NCBI GenBank assembly: GCA_017795045.1
Contig: CP051244.1
Span: forward strand, 3,677,727 to 3,741,726
Source: Allomuricauda sp.
GTDB taxonomy: Bacteria; Bacteroidota; Bacteroidia; Flavobacteriales; Flavobacteriaceae
DNA: 64,000 bases
Direction of reading: 5' to 3'
Part shown: in pieces, positions 51,867 through 60,411 of the stretch
Position numbering within the stretch: position 1 is the stretch's first letter
Layout of the letters: the number at the start of each line of letters is the position of its first letter
The notes under the pieces: model-generated
What the model was told of the DNA's origin: nothing
Databases searched by the model: none
The model's input: only the letters and a program-made list of their open reading frames with translations
Translations under genes and position numbers: made by a program

Positions 51867-52580
51867 TTAGAACTTTATCACCTCCTTTATACTTTCAAAA
51901 TCCCCCGTATGGGTTGGAAACTGTTTCAGATTTTCTTTTTTGAAACGATACAGGTAAGCTCCTTTCTTGGACGCTGATTTGTCCTTTTCGCCCGTTCTTT
52001 CCAAAATATCAAGGGAAAGCATCTTTTTTCTGAAGTTGCCCGGGTCAAAAGCGGTCCGGTATATGCTTTCGTAAAGCGTTTGCAACTGTTGGATGGTAAA
52101 ATATTCAGGGAGAAGCTCAAAGCCCAGCGGATTGTATCGTGCACTGGATCGTAGGCTTTTGATGGCATCATCCACCATTTGGCCATGGTCCAATATCAAA
52201 TCGGGTATCTGGTCAAAATCAAACCATTTGGCATCATGGTTTTCCAAAGATTGAAGGTTGAACTCATCTATCCGAATCAAACTGTAATAGGCCACGGAAA
52301 CCACTCGCTCCAAGGGGTCCCTATCTACCAAACCATAGGTTCTGAGCTGTTTCAGGAAAACATTCTTCAGACCAGACAACCTGTACAATATATCTTTGGC
52401 ACTCTGGTCCAGAGACACATCATTATCTATCAATTCCCCTATCAAGGACCAAGACCCTTTGAGGGGGTCTGTTTTACGCCGAAACAACAAAAGTTTCAAG
52501 TCTTTGGAATCAAAACCAAATATGATACAATCCACAGCGATTGCAATACTTTGTTCGGGTCTATACTTATGTACGGTCAA
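51867..52580 (-). CDS. NrtR/AraR-like NUDIX-domain transcriptional regulator, probable galactose regulator
   Basis: A NUDIX fold (IAIAVDCIIFGFD...LLLFRRKTDPLKGSWSLIGE) is followed by a C-terminal winged helix (YFTIQQLQTLYESIYRTAFDPGNFRKKML). The Nudix box is degenerate: after GELIDND the REUxEE segment is replaced by KDILYRLSG, so the catalytic glutamates are lost. This is how sugar regulators such as AraR of Bacteroides are built. I start it at the TTG at 52578-52580 (237 residues), because the ATG at 52634 lies upstream of a -7 element at 52613-52620. Three operators in the neighbouring sugar genes are its likely sites; the sugar ligand is inferred. Confidence 0.85.
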   Translation of the reverse strand: MTVHKYRPEQSIAIAVDCIIFGFDSKDLKLLLFRRKTDPLKGSWSLIGELIDNDVSLDQSAKDILYRLSGLKNVFLKQLRTYGLVDRDPLERVVSVAYYSLIRIDEFNLQSLENHDAKWFDFDQIPDLILDHGQMVDDAIKSLRSSARYNPLGFELLPEYFTIQQLQTLYESIYRTAFDPGNFRKKMLSLDILERTGEKDKSASKKGAYLYRFKKENLKQFPTHTGDFESIKEVIKF

Positions 52581-52612
52581 GATATGTGTGGATAGGTTGA
52601 TAAAAATGTTCC

Positions 52613-52620
52613 CAAATATA
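52613..52620 (-). promoter_or_regulatory. -7 promoter element (TATATTTG) for the NUDIX regulator
   Basis: The minus strand reads TATATTTG, a match to TAnnTTTG, 33 bp upstream of the TTG used as start. Confidence 0.5.
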
Positions 52621-52704
52621 CCAAAATGAATCATTTACCTTTTTTAAATATAAGCACTTTGTTCCATCTGCGGCATCCAATTTTTTCTTCCATTGGCCCA
52701 GAAA

Positions 52705-52729
52705 AATAAAAGTTTTTTTTACTTTTATT
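52705..52729. promoter_or_regulatory. 25-bp palindromic operator, copy 3 (galK-galT)
   Basis: AATAAAAGT at 52705-52713 and ACTTTTATT at 52721-52729 are perfect inverted copies with a T7 spacer; pairing extends two bases further. It ends 15 bp before the galK ATG, so a bound protein should block transcription. Confidence 0.75.
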
Positions 52730-52744
52730 TTGTATCATTGCACT

Positions 52745-53896
52745 ATGGATAGTATAATGGCCCATACCTTGGATGAAATAGCGGTTGATTCTCCCGGCAG
52801 AATCAATTTAATTGGTGGTCATACCGATTATAACAATGGCTACGTCCTTCCGGCTGCGATAGATAAAAAAATCGCTTTCAGACTCAAGAAAAATGGTTCT
52901 GCCCAAATGTGCCATATCCATAGCAAGGGGTATGGGACACCTCTACGCCTTAACCTACAAAAGGTTGAAAAAAGCTCCATTGAATGGGAAAATTATCTGT
53001 TGGGAGTGATTGCGGGAATACAAAAACTCGGACATTCCCTTGAAGGGTTCGATTGCGAGATAGAGAGCGACCTTCCCATTGGATCGGGGTTGAGTTCTTC
53101 GGCCGCTTTGGAATGTGGGCTTGCTTCCGGACTCAATGCATTATTCGAGCTTGGACTTTCAAAATTGGAGATCATTACCCTTTCCAGACAGGCAGAGCAT
53201 GAGTTTGTGGGGACCAAGTGTGGTATCATGGACCAGTTTTCATCGGTCTATGGAAAATCCGGCCATTTTATTTTTTTGGATTGCTCCAACTTACATCATG
53301 CGTACGTACCTGCATCCATGGGCCCATATGAGTTGCTCCTGTTGAACACCAATATATCGCACCAGCTTTCGGACGGACAGTACAATTCTAGACAGGATGA
53401 ATGTTTTGAGGCCGTTGCACGAATACAAAAGCAACATCCCCACATCACATCCCTCAGGGATGTTGACTTGGACCTATTGACTTCATCCAAAGCTTTGTTG
53501 ACCGATATCCAATACCAAAGGGCCTTATTCATTGTCCAGGAAAACCAACGTGTACTGGATGCTGCCGAAGCCTTAAAATCGAAAAATATTGAGCAATTGG
53601 GCAGTTTATTATATACCTGCCATGAAGGGCTCAGGGACCTTTATGATATCAGCTGTCCCGAACTGAACTTTCTGGTAGACTTCGCCAAAGAACAAGATTA
53701 TGTGGCGGGAGCCCGGATGGTGGGCGGCGGATTTGGAGGCTGCACCATCCATTTGGTGCACGGAGACCACATGGAGCGCTATATCAAAGAAATTTCGGAG
53801 GTCTACAAAAAGGAGTTTGGCATAGACCTAGGTGCCATCCCGGTACGCACAAGCAATGGCACAACCCTAAGAAAACTTTCCGATGCAGCTCTATGA
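52745..53896 (+). CDS. galK: galactokinase
   Basis: The 383-residue GHMP kinase has RINLIGGHTDYNNG (sugar binding), the ATP loop LPIGSGLSSSAALE and the C-terminal GGGFGGCTIHL. It phosphorylates galactose to galactose-1-phosphate. The first motif has Gly-Gly-His where many galactokinases have Gly-Glu-His; I believe this is a clade feature. Start ATG 52745 is after the operator; the frame runs open to a TTG at 52730. galT overlaps its 3' end by 14 bp. Confidence 0.95.
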   Translation: MDSIMAHTLDEIAVDSPGRINLIGGHTDYNNGYVLPAAIDKKIAFRLKKNGSAQMCHIHSKGYGTPLRLNLQKVEKSSIEWENYLLGVIAGIQKLGHSLEGFDCEIESDLPIGSGLSSSAALECGLASGLNALFELGLSKLEIITLSRQAEHEFVGTKCGIMDQFSSVYGKSGHFIFLDCSNLHHAYVPASMGPYELLLLNTNISHQLSDGQYNSRQDECFEAVARIQKQHPHITSLRDVDLDLLTSSKALLTDIQYQRALFIVQENQRVLDAAEALKSKNIEQLGSLLYTCHEGLRDLYDISCPELNFLVDFAKEQDYVAGARMVGGGFGGCTIHLVHGDHMERYIKEISEVYKKEFGIDLGAIPVRTSNGTTLRKLSDAAL

Positions 53897-54917
53897 ACAG
53901 CCCCATTATAGGTTGAATATCCTTACCAATGAATGGGTCTTGGTATCGCCGCAACGCACCAAACGTCCTTGGCAGGGCAAGAATGAAAAGACCGTTGCTG
54001 CGCCGCAAAAGCCTTACGACCCTTCTTGTTACCTGTGTCCGGGAAATGTTAGGGCCAGTGGTGCCGCCAATCCGGAATACACCGAGCCGTATTCTTTTGT
54101 AAATGATTATGCCGCTTTGTTGCCCGATGTGCCCCATGAGGTATTCAAAGAAGGATTGACCCAGGCCAAGAGTGAAAGCGGTATTTGTAAGGTGGTATGT
54201 TTTTCCCCTGACCACTCCCTTACCTTACCCTTGATGACAGTGGAAGACATTGAGAAGGTCATCACCCTGTGGCAAAAGGAGTATGATGAACTGGGAAAAC
54301 TCCCCAATATCAACCATGTACTGATCTTTGAAAACAAAGGGGAGCTTATGGGCTGCAGCAATCCCCACCCCCATGGCCAAATATGGGCGCAACAATCCAT
54401 TCCGACAGAGGTTCAGAAAAAAAACAATGCCTTTGCTTCCTATTGGGAACAACATCAAAAAACCATACTGTCCGACTACATATCCCAAGAAATTGAAGTA
54501 GGGGAACGTATCGTTGTACAGAACAACCACTTTGTTGCCTTGGTACCGTATTGGGCGGTCTGGCCATATGAAATCATGATTGTTCCTTTGGAACCTTTGG
54601 CCCACATATCCCTATTGGATGATGCGCAAAGAAACTCCTTTGCCCAAGTCATCAAGGAGGTGACTACCCTCTATGACAACCTTTTTGAAACCAGTTTTCC
54701 CTATTCGGCTGGGATCAATCAATCGCCAACCGATGGGCAAGATCACCCAGAGTGGCACTTCCATATGTCTTTTTATCCCCCTTTATTGCGGTCGGCCACG
54801 GTAAAGAAATTCATGGTAGGCTACGAAATGTTTGCGAATCCCCAACGCGATATTACCGCAGAACAAGCGGCAGATATTCTCCGCAAACTGCCCCGCACCC
54901 ATTTCATCAAAGCGTAG
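53883..54917 (+). CDS. galT: galactose-1-phosphate uridylyltransferase
   Basis: The 344-residue protein has the active-site motif NPHPHGQIWA (His-Pro-His, residues 161-166, with the UMP-accepting His) and Cys49/Cys52 in CYLCPG for the structural metal. It exchanges UMP between UDP-glucose and galactose-1-phosphate, the step after GalK. Its ATG lies 14 bp inside galK, so the two are translated together. The UDP-glucose 4-epimerase galE is not in the window. Confidence 0.96.
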   Translation: MQLYEQPHYRLNILTNEWVLVSPQRTKRPWQGKNEKTVAAPQKPYDPSCYLCPGNVRASGAANPEYTEPYSFVNDYAALLPDVPHEVFKEGLTQAKSESGICKVVCFSPDHSLTLPLMTVEDIEKVITLWQKEYDELGKLPNINHVLIFENKGELMGCSNPHPHGQIWAQQSIPTEVQKKNNAFASYWEQHQKTILSDYISQEIEVGERIVVQNNHFVALVPYWAVWPYEIMIVPLEPLAHISLLDDAQRNSFAQVIKEVTTLYDNLFETSFPYSAGINQSPTDGQDHPEWHFHMSFYPPLLRSATVKKFMVGYEMFANPQRDITAEQAADILRKLPRTHFIKA

Positions 54918-55009
54918 ATCCCCATTGGACGCTTTCCAAAAGATTACTATCTTGTTGGATACAGAGGCATTTAGATGGAAATAAATGCGAAGCACCCAAG
55001 CGATAACTA

Positions 55010-55369
55010 TTGAGAAAGGTTTTTACATATGGCCTGTTGGTTTTCGGAGCGACCATCATGATTGGACTGGCTCTAAGGGGAAATGTTGACCACGAATCCT
55101 TTGAACCGGATAGATGGAAAAATTGGGTTGAGTCTGAATCTGAACCTTCTTTGCGCTGGAACATGATGAGCAGTTTGCTAGAGAAGCACCTGTTAAAAGG
55201 AATGACAAAAACAGAGATCCTTGACCTATTGGGTGAGCCTGAATCCAAGACAAAAAACAAGTTTGATTATTATTTGGGAGCTTCAAAAAGGGGAATCAAC
55301 ACAGGCAGACTTACCATTCTCTTTGATGATAATAACAGAGTCTCCGACTTTTCGGTTTGGGACGGATAA
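55010..55369 (+). CDS. small membrane-anchored protein with a BamE/SmpA-like domain
   Basis: The 119-residue protein has a single N-terminal hydrophobic segment (LLVFGATIMIGLAL) and a C-terminal part with KGMTKTEILDLLGEPESKTKN, the short helix-turn motif of BamE/SmpA-like domains, followed by beta strands (RLTILFDDNNRVSDFSVW). Translation seems to start at TTG 55010. Function unknown. It and the following 51-codon ORF separate galT from the beta-propeller hydrolase. Confidence 0.62.
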   Translation: MRKVFTYGLLVFGATIMIGLALRGNVDHESFEPDRWKNWVESESEPSLRWNMMSSLLEKHLLKGMTKTEILDLLGEPESKTKNKFDYYLGASKRGINTGRLTILFDDNNRVSDFSVWDG

Positions 55370-55378
55370 ACAGATATT

Positions 55379-55534
55379 ATGGTTTATACAGAAGAAACAA
55401 AAGACAATGAGTTGTACGTCTACATGAACGGGAAGCTCATTTACAAAAAATGGCTGAACACAGGGCAATCAAAAATATTTGATGTAATGGCCTACGACAA
55501 ATACACCCTCAAGTCAATAGAGGAAAAAAAATAG
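55379..55534 (+). CDS. 51-residue protein of unknown function
   Basis: ATG 55379 to TAG 55532-55534 codes for 51 residues, 9 bp after the BamE-like gene. The composition (VYMNGKLIYKKWLNTGQ type, alternating charge and aromatic residues, with a Lys/Glu-rich end) looks like a small soluble beta protein. Spacing suggests one transcript with the gene before it. No motif is recognised, so coding status is only likely. Confidence 0.45.
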   Translation: MVYTEETKDNELYVYMNGKLIYKKWLNTGQSKIFDVMAYDKYTLKSIEEKK

Positions 55535-55572
55535 AGCTCATCTTAAAAAAAGACCAACCGACGAAAAACCAT

Positions 55573-56802
55573 ATGAACAAAAAGATAACCCCGACCACCA
55601 ACATATTACTGCTCCTACTGGCAAATGCGTTTCTATGGAGCTGCCATGAAGACAAATCCCCTACACTTACTATTCACCCCTTACCCATTAATGCCACTAT
55701 ACAGGCGGATATTCTTGAAGGGGCATCCGTATTGAACGACCCTGATAGGTTTGTTTGGGGTGGAAGTGCCCTCAAAGGAGACGATGGAAAATACCACATG
55801 CTATACAGTACTTGGGAGTCTGGGGATTCCCTTCCCAAATTTGGGGATTCATGGGTGCTCCATTCCAAAATTGCTTATGCGGTCTCTGACCATCCTGATA
55901 GGGATTTTAAATTCCAAAAAGTGGTATTACAAGGAAAGGCCCTTGAAGGCGACTCATTGGCCTGGGACGCTCAAATGGTACACAATCCGCACCTAAAAAG
56001 ATTCAATGGAACCTATTACCTGTATTATATCGGCTCCAAAGATCCCGGCCCACAGCCACAAGGTTCAAAGGGAGAAAATGTAAACAAGAGAAATAGGGTA
56101 CAGCAGTCCCAAAAAATCGGGGTCATTGCATTCAATAATTTTCAAGATTTGATGTCGGGCAACTTTAAAAGACCGGACCAACCTCTATTGTCACCCAGAA
56201 CACGGGTAAAAAGCAACGACATTGTAGACCCTTCCCCCGAAGGTACCCAAGCCAAGCCCGACAATATTATTGTTGTCAATCCGGCTGTGGTCCAACGACC
56301 TTCAGACGGAAAATTTCTGTTGTTTTTCAAAGGAAATCTCTACGAACCCCATTGGAAAGGGGTCCACGGTGTTGCCATCTCCGACTCCCCAACGGGTCCT
56401 TTTGTTCCTTCCGATGATTTTGTTTTTGATATTAAGGATAAAAATGGCAAAATAAGCTCTGCGGAGGACCCTTACGTCTGGTATCACCAAAAACATAAAA
56501 GGTTCTATGCTGTCTTTAAGGATTTTACCGGAAACATTACCGGCAAAGAACCTGGATTGGCCGTACTTGAATCCTTGGATGGCATGGATTGGACCAAACC
56601 GGAATCCTCCTTTTTTATGGCCAAGGAAGTCATCTTAAAGAATTCCGATACCATTAAGGTACATCACCTGGAGCGACCACAGCTTTTATTGGATGATATA
56701 GGGAACCCGTTGGTCCTGTACGGGGCCTGTTCCCTTATAAACGTAGGGCCAAGAAAGGATGGCTCATCGTTCAACGTACAGATTCCAATTAGGACGGATT
56801 AA
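55573..56802 (+). CDS. lipoprotein with a five-bladed beta-propeller glycoside hydrolase fold (GH43/GH32/GH117-like)
   Basis: The 409-residue protein has a lipobox (LWSC) and the propeller pattern of these families: NDPDRFVWGGSALKGDDGKYHMLYS, AWDAQMVHNPHLKRFNGTYYLYY, NPAVVQRPSDGKFLLFFKG and SSAEDPYVWYHQKHKRFYAVF. The acidic residues of a hydrolytic site can be placed in NDPD, WDAQMVHNP and AEDPYVW. It would cut a sugar linkage at the cell surface, substrate unknown; the galactose context suggests a galactose- or anhydrogalactose-type sugar. The APC permease starts 10 bp after it. Confidence 0.72.
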   Translation: MNKKITPTTNILLLLLANAFLWSCHEDKSPTLTIHPLPINATIQADILEGASVLNDPDRFVWGGSALKGDDGKYHMLYSTWESGDSLPKFGDSWVLHSKIAYAVSDHPDRDFKFQKVVLQGKALEGDSLAWDAQMVHNPHLKRFNGTYYLYYIGSKDPGPQPQGSKGENVNKRNRVQQSQKIGVIAFNNFQDLMSGNFKRPDQPLLSPRTRVKSNDIVDPSPEGTQAKPDNIIVVNPAVVQRPSDGKFLLFFKGNLYEPHWKGVHGVAISDSPTGPFVPSDDFVFDIKDKNGKISSAEDPYVWYHQKHKRFYAVFKDFTGNITGKEPGLAVLESLDGMDWTKPESSFFMAKEVILKNSDTIKVHHLERPQLLLDDIGNPLVLYGACSLINVGPRKDGSSFNVQIPIRTD

Positions 56803-56812
56803 CACCAAAAAA

Positions 56813-58102
56813 ATGAAAGATACCTCGAAAATAAGTCTCAAGGATGCCATCTCCATAGGAATTGGCGGAATGGTTGGGGGCGGTATATTCGCGGTACTGG
56901 GTTTGGCCGCTTCCCTCGCCAAAGGTGGTACACCTGTAGCCTTTCTATTTGCCGGAATTCTAGCCCTACTTACGTCATACAGCTACGTGAAGCTATCCAA
57001 AAAATATCCCGATCGTGGCGGAACCGTAAAATTCATCAACCAAGGGTTCGGGAAAACCGTCTTTAGTGGAGCCATAAACAATCTATTATGGGTAAGTTAT
57101 ATTGTAATGCTCTCCTTGTACACCTCAGCTTTTGGTTCCTACGCCCCCAATCTATGGGAAATTACCTCAAACAAAACCGTAGATTTCCATATCTATGCAA
57201 GTGCCATCATTCTTTTGGCAACAGGCATCAACTATTATAGTATTGCAGTGGTGGGCAAGATTGAATCATATGCCGTGATCATTAAACTCATCATTCTTCT
57301 TGGGTTCATTGGCGTTGGCGCCTATGGACTTATGGGAAATCCCAATCTAGATCAATTGGCTTTGGAAAATTGGGAAACCCCCATAAAATTGTTCGCAGGG
57401 GGAATGGTCATATTTGTGGCTTATGAGGGGTTTGAATTGATTGCGAATGCCGCCCCGGACATAGAAAAACCAGAAAAGAACATCCCAAGGGCCTATTACT
57501 TCTCCGTAATTTTTGTGATACTGCTCTATATTGTGATAGCCGTGGTCACCGTGGGGTCATTACCTTTTAAACAGATTGCAAAAGCAGAAGACTATGTATT
57601 GGCCGAAGCGGCCAAACCCATGTTGGGACAGCTTGGGTTTACCATAATCACCATTGCCGCCCTAATTTCCACATTTTCCGCCATTAACGCTTCACTGTAC
57701 GGGGGAAGCAAGGTAAATTATGAGATTGCGGAAGATGATGAATTGCCGCATCACTTTTTGGCCAAACTCTGGGGACAGCCCATTGGTCTGTTGATTACCG
57801 CAGTCACTACGTTGATCCTTGTGAACGTCCTTCAACTTGAAAGTATCTCCACTGCAGGGAGCGTAGGGTTCATACTCATTTTCGGCATTGTGAATTTTGT
57901 AGGGTTTAAACTATCCAATGAAGTGCAGGCAAACAAAATAATACCCATATCGGGCTTTGTGCTTTGCATTGTGGCCTTGATCATTCTTATCCATCAACAG
58001 CTGCAATCCAACCTAACAGGAGTATTGGTTTCCGTGGCCATTATGCTCTTTTGCTTTTTAGTGGAATGGATCTATAAAAAAAGAAGGAAAGACGACCATT
58101 AA
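56813..58102 (+). CDS. APC superfamily amino acid/cation permease
   Basis: The 429-residue protein has 12 predicted spans and the APC N-terminal motif GGMVGGGIFAVLGLAASLAKGGTPVAF. Other marks are YEGFELIANAAPDIEKPEKNIPRAY and a helix with LYGGSKVNYEIAEDDELP. It is a secondary transporter of amino acids or a related solute. Start ATG 56813 is 10 bp after the hydrolase gene; a longer frame (56759) overlaps it. mscS follows 13 bp later. Substrate unknown. Confidence 0.88.
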   Translation: MKDTSKISLKDAISIGIGGMVGGGIFAVLGLAASLAKGGTPVAFLFAGILALLTSYSYVKLSKKYPDRGGTVKFINQGFGKTVFSGAINNLLWVSYIVMLSLYTSAFGSYAPNLWEITSNKTVDFHIYASAIILLATGINYYSIAVVGKIESYAVIIKLIILLGFIGVGAYGLMGNPNLDQLALENWETPIKLFAGGMVIFVAYEGFELIANAAPDIEKPEKNIPRAYYFSVIFVILLYIVIAVVTVGSLPFKQIAKAEDYVLAEAAKPMLGQLGFTIITIAALISTFSAINASLYGGSKVNYEIAEDDELPHHFLAKLWGQPIGLLITAVTTLILVNVLQLESISTAGSVGFILIFGIVNFVGFKLSNEVQANKIIPISGFVLCIVALIILIHQQLQSNLTGVLVSVAIMLFCFLVEWIYKKRRKDDH

Positions 58103-58115
58103 ACACAAGTCGAGT

Positions 58116-59006
58116 ATGGAAAAAATAACAGAAAACGTACAACAAGTCTGGCTTGAGTTCCACCAAAGCGTAATTGACCATATTCCCAAAGTGGTCTTGG
58201 CCATCATAGTGATTCTTCTTTTTGCCCTTATAGCCAACATCATTAAAAACCTGTGCGTTAAAATTTATAAAAGGGTCTTCAGAAAAAACTATCTGAACAT
58301 AGAACGCATAATTGCATCAATGTTCTATGCGCTTTTTTTTGCAATTGGTATTTTTTTGGCACTCCACATTCTGGGACTTGATAAGCCTCTTGAAAAAATG
58401 CTGGCTGGAGCCGGAATTATTGGAATCATTGCTGGGTTTGCACTTAAGGACATTGCTTCCAACATGTTCTCTGGACTTTTAGTGGATGTCCAGCGCCCCT
58501 ATAAAGTGGGGGATTGGGTAGAAATAGATGGGAAATATGGTGTGGTCATGGATATCAGTTGGCTGACCACAAAAATTAAAACAGTACCGGGACAAGAGGT
58601 TTTCGTTCCCAATCAGATTATATATAATGGCACCTTTACAAATTTCTCAACCTGGGGAAAAAGACGGATCATTCTGGAAAGCGGTGTTTCTTATGGGGAT
58701 GATTTGAACCATGTTAGGACTGTAGCCTTGGATGAAGTAAAAAAAATTGATGAACTACTTCCGGAAGAAGGCATTGATTTCTATTTTACCAAAATAGACA
58801 GCTCTACCTACAACTTTATGCTTCGGTATTGGGTAAAATTTGAATCCAATGATGATTTCTGTCGAGGAATGAGTGATGTCATCATGAGAATAAAAAATCG
58901 ATTTGAACAAGAGAACATTTCAATAGCCTATCCCGTAACCACTTTGGATTTTGGGGTTAAAGGTGGAGTATCCCTATTTGATAAGGACATTAATGTAAAG
59001 ACATAA
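58116..59006 (+). CDS. mscS: MscS family mechanosensitive ion channel
   Basis: The 296-residue protein has an N-terminal helix, two to three spans and the pore-lining helix AGAGIIGIIAGFALKDIASNMFSGLLV, then the beta domain (VQRPYKVGDWVEIDGKYGVVMDISWLTTKI) and the FVPNQIIYNGTFTNFS motif of MscS. It opens under membrane tension to release solutes on osmotic downshift. It is 13 bp after the APC permease. A terminator follows directly. Confidence 0.95.
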   Translation: MEKITENVQQVWLEFHQSVIDHIPKVVLAIIVILLFALIANIIKNLCVKIYKRVFRKNYLNIERIIASMFYALFFAIGIFLALHILGLDKPLEKMLAGAGIIGIIAGFALKDIASNMFSGLLVDVQRPYKVGDWVEIDGKYGVVMDISWLTTKIKTVPGQEVFVPNQIIYNGTFTNFSTWGKRRIILESGVSYGDDLNHVRTVALDEVKKIDELLPEEGIDFYFTKIDSSTYNFMLRYWVKFESNDDFCRGMSDVIMRIKNRFEQENISIAYPVTTLDFGVKGGVSLFDKDINVKT

Positions 59007-59008
59007 AA

Positions 59009-59045
59009 AAAGGTTGCACCTTTTTAAGATACAACCTTTCTGTTT
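59009..59045 (+). terminator. terminator after mscS
   Basis: AAAGGTTG (59009-59016) and CAACCTTT (59032-59039) form an 8-bp stem, followed by CTGTTTT. It lies 3 bp after the mscS stop and just before tRNA-Val of the opposite strand. Confidence 0.65.
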
Positions 59046-59050
59046 TGATG

Positions 59051-59125
59051 TGGGCCCTACTGGATTCGAACCAGTGACCCCCTGCTTGTAAGGCAGGTGC
59101 TCTGAACCAACTGAGCTAAGAGCCC
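59051..59125 (-). tRNA. tRNA-Val (anticodon TAC)
   Basis: The minus strand folds as a 75-nt cloverleaf: acceptor GGGCTCT/AGGGCCC plus A, D arm GCTC...GAGC, anticodon stem CCTGC/GCAGG with loop CTTACAA (anticodon TAC), and T arm ACTGG-TTCGAAT-CCAGT. CCA is not encoded. Confidence 0.93.
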
Positions 59126-59199
59126 CACTCATTTCCCTAATTGGGAGTGCAAATATAGCACCATTTTTTTTATACAAACAAGAATAATCAGAAAAAAAA

Positions 59200-60411
59200 T
59201 TACACTACTTCAGCAACCACAAAAGTACTGCCACCAATAAAGATCAAATCATCAGGTTTAGCATTCAATTTTGCTGCTTTTACACCCTTTTTTACTGTGC
59301 CATACGTATTTCCAAAAATACCTTGTTCGCCAGCAATCTCTTTTAATTGTTCAACCCCCATTCCCCTAGGCATGTTGGGTTTAACAAAGTAGAAAGTGGC
59401 CTCTTTGGGAAAAAGGGACAGCACTCCTTTTACATCCTTGTCATTCACAAACCCGAGCACCAAGTGCAGTTTATTGTATTTCTGCCTACTTATTTGTCTA
59501 ACGACCCACTGAAGTCCTTCTTTATTATGTGCCGTATCACAGACCACCAAGGGCTTTTCCCGTAAAATTTGCCACCTGCCCATGAGCCCGGTGTTCTTGA
59601 CAATGTTCTTCAGCCCCTCAACAATATTTTTCTCGGATACTTCAAAGCCTTTCAAAGATCTAATGGTACCCACCACCCCTCTCATGTTTCGTTTCTGATA
59701 GTCCCCAAGCAAATCGGTCCCGTAGTCCGGAAAATCCATATCATCTGCAAAACCGATATCTGAACCCAATTGATGTGCTATCAAGGTAAATATTGCTTCT
59801 GTCTCAGGCTGTTTTTCGCTGATGACCACTGGAACCCCTCTTTTAATGATCCCTGCTTTTTCCAAAGCAATTTTCTCCAAGGTATCCCCCAAAATATGGG
59901 TATGGTCCAATCCAATATTGGTAATCAAGGACACTTCCGGAACAATGATGTTGGTGGAATCCAGTCGACCACCCAAGCCAACCTCAATGATGGCGACATC
60001 AACCTTCTCGTTCGCAAAATAGGTAAAGGCCATCCCAACGGTCATTTCAAAAAACGACAGCTCATGTCCTTCCATATAGGCTTTATGATCTCGCACAAAA
60101 TCCTTGACGAACTTCTTGCTGACCACTTGGCCATTGATTTTTATGCGCTCCCTAAAATCCTTTAAATGAGGGGAAGTATAAAGACCTACCTTATAACCGG
60201 CTTCCTGCAATATGGAAGCCAACATATGGCTACTGGAACCTTTTCCATTGGTACCGGCTACGTGGATGCTTTTGAATCTCTTCTCGGGGTTTCCCAAAAA
60301 GTCCGAAAAATGGATGATATTGTCCATTTTGGCATTGAGCGCCGCTATCCCTTTCTGCTGGTACATGGGAAGTTGGGAAAACATCCAATCCAGCGTTTCC
60401 TTATAGGTCAC
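59200..60411 (-). CDS. folC: bifunctional folylpolyglutamate synthase/dihydrofolate synthase
   Basis: The 403-residue Mur-ligase-like enzyme has the ATP loop SIHVAGTNGKGSSSHML (residues 48-64), EVGLGGRLDSTN and GLDHTHILGDT (metal site), and the C-terminal LVVCDTAHNKEGL. It adds glutamate to dihydropteroate and to folates. Its ATG overlaps the last base of tonB, making it the last gene of an exbB-exbD-tonB-folC run on the minus strand. Confidence 0.95.
   Translation of the reverse strand: MTYKETLDWMFSQLPMYQQKGIAALNAKMDNIIHFSDFLGNPEKRFKSIHVAGTNGKGSSSHMLASILQEAGYKVGLYTSPHLKDFRERIKINGQVVSKKFVKDFVRDHKAYMEGHELSFFEMTVGMAFTYFANEKVDVAIIEVGLGGRLDSTNIIVPEVSLITNIGLDHTHILGDTLEKIALEKAGIIKRGVPVVISEKQPETEAIFTLIAHQLGSDIGFADDMDFPDYGTDLLGDYQKRNMRGVVGTIRSLKGFEVSEKNIVEGLKNIVKNTGLMGRWQILREKPLVVCDTAHNKEGLQWVVRQISRQKYNKLHLVLGFVNDKDVKGVLSLFPKEATFYFVKPNMPRGMGVEQLKEIAGEQGIFGNTYGTVKKGVKAAKLNAKPDDLIFIGGSTFVVAEVV

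Noticed and set aside
52730..52744. TTG at 52730 as galK start
   Set aside because: It touches the operator's right arm; the ATG at 52745 gives the usual galactokinase N terminus.
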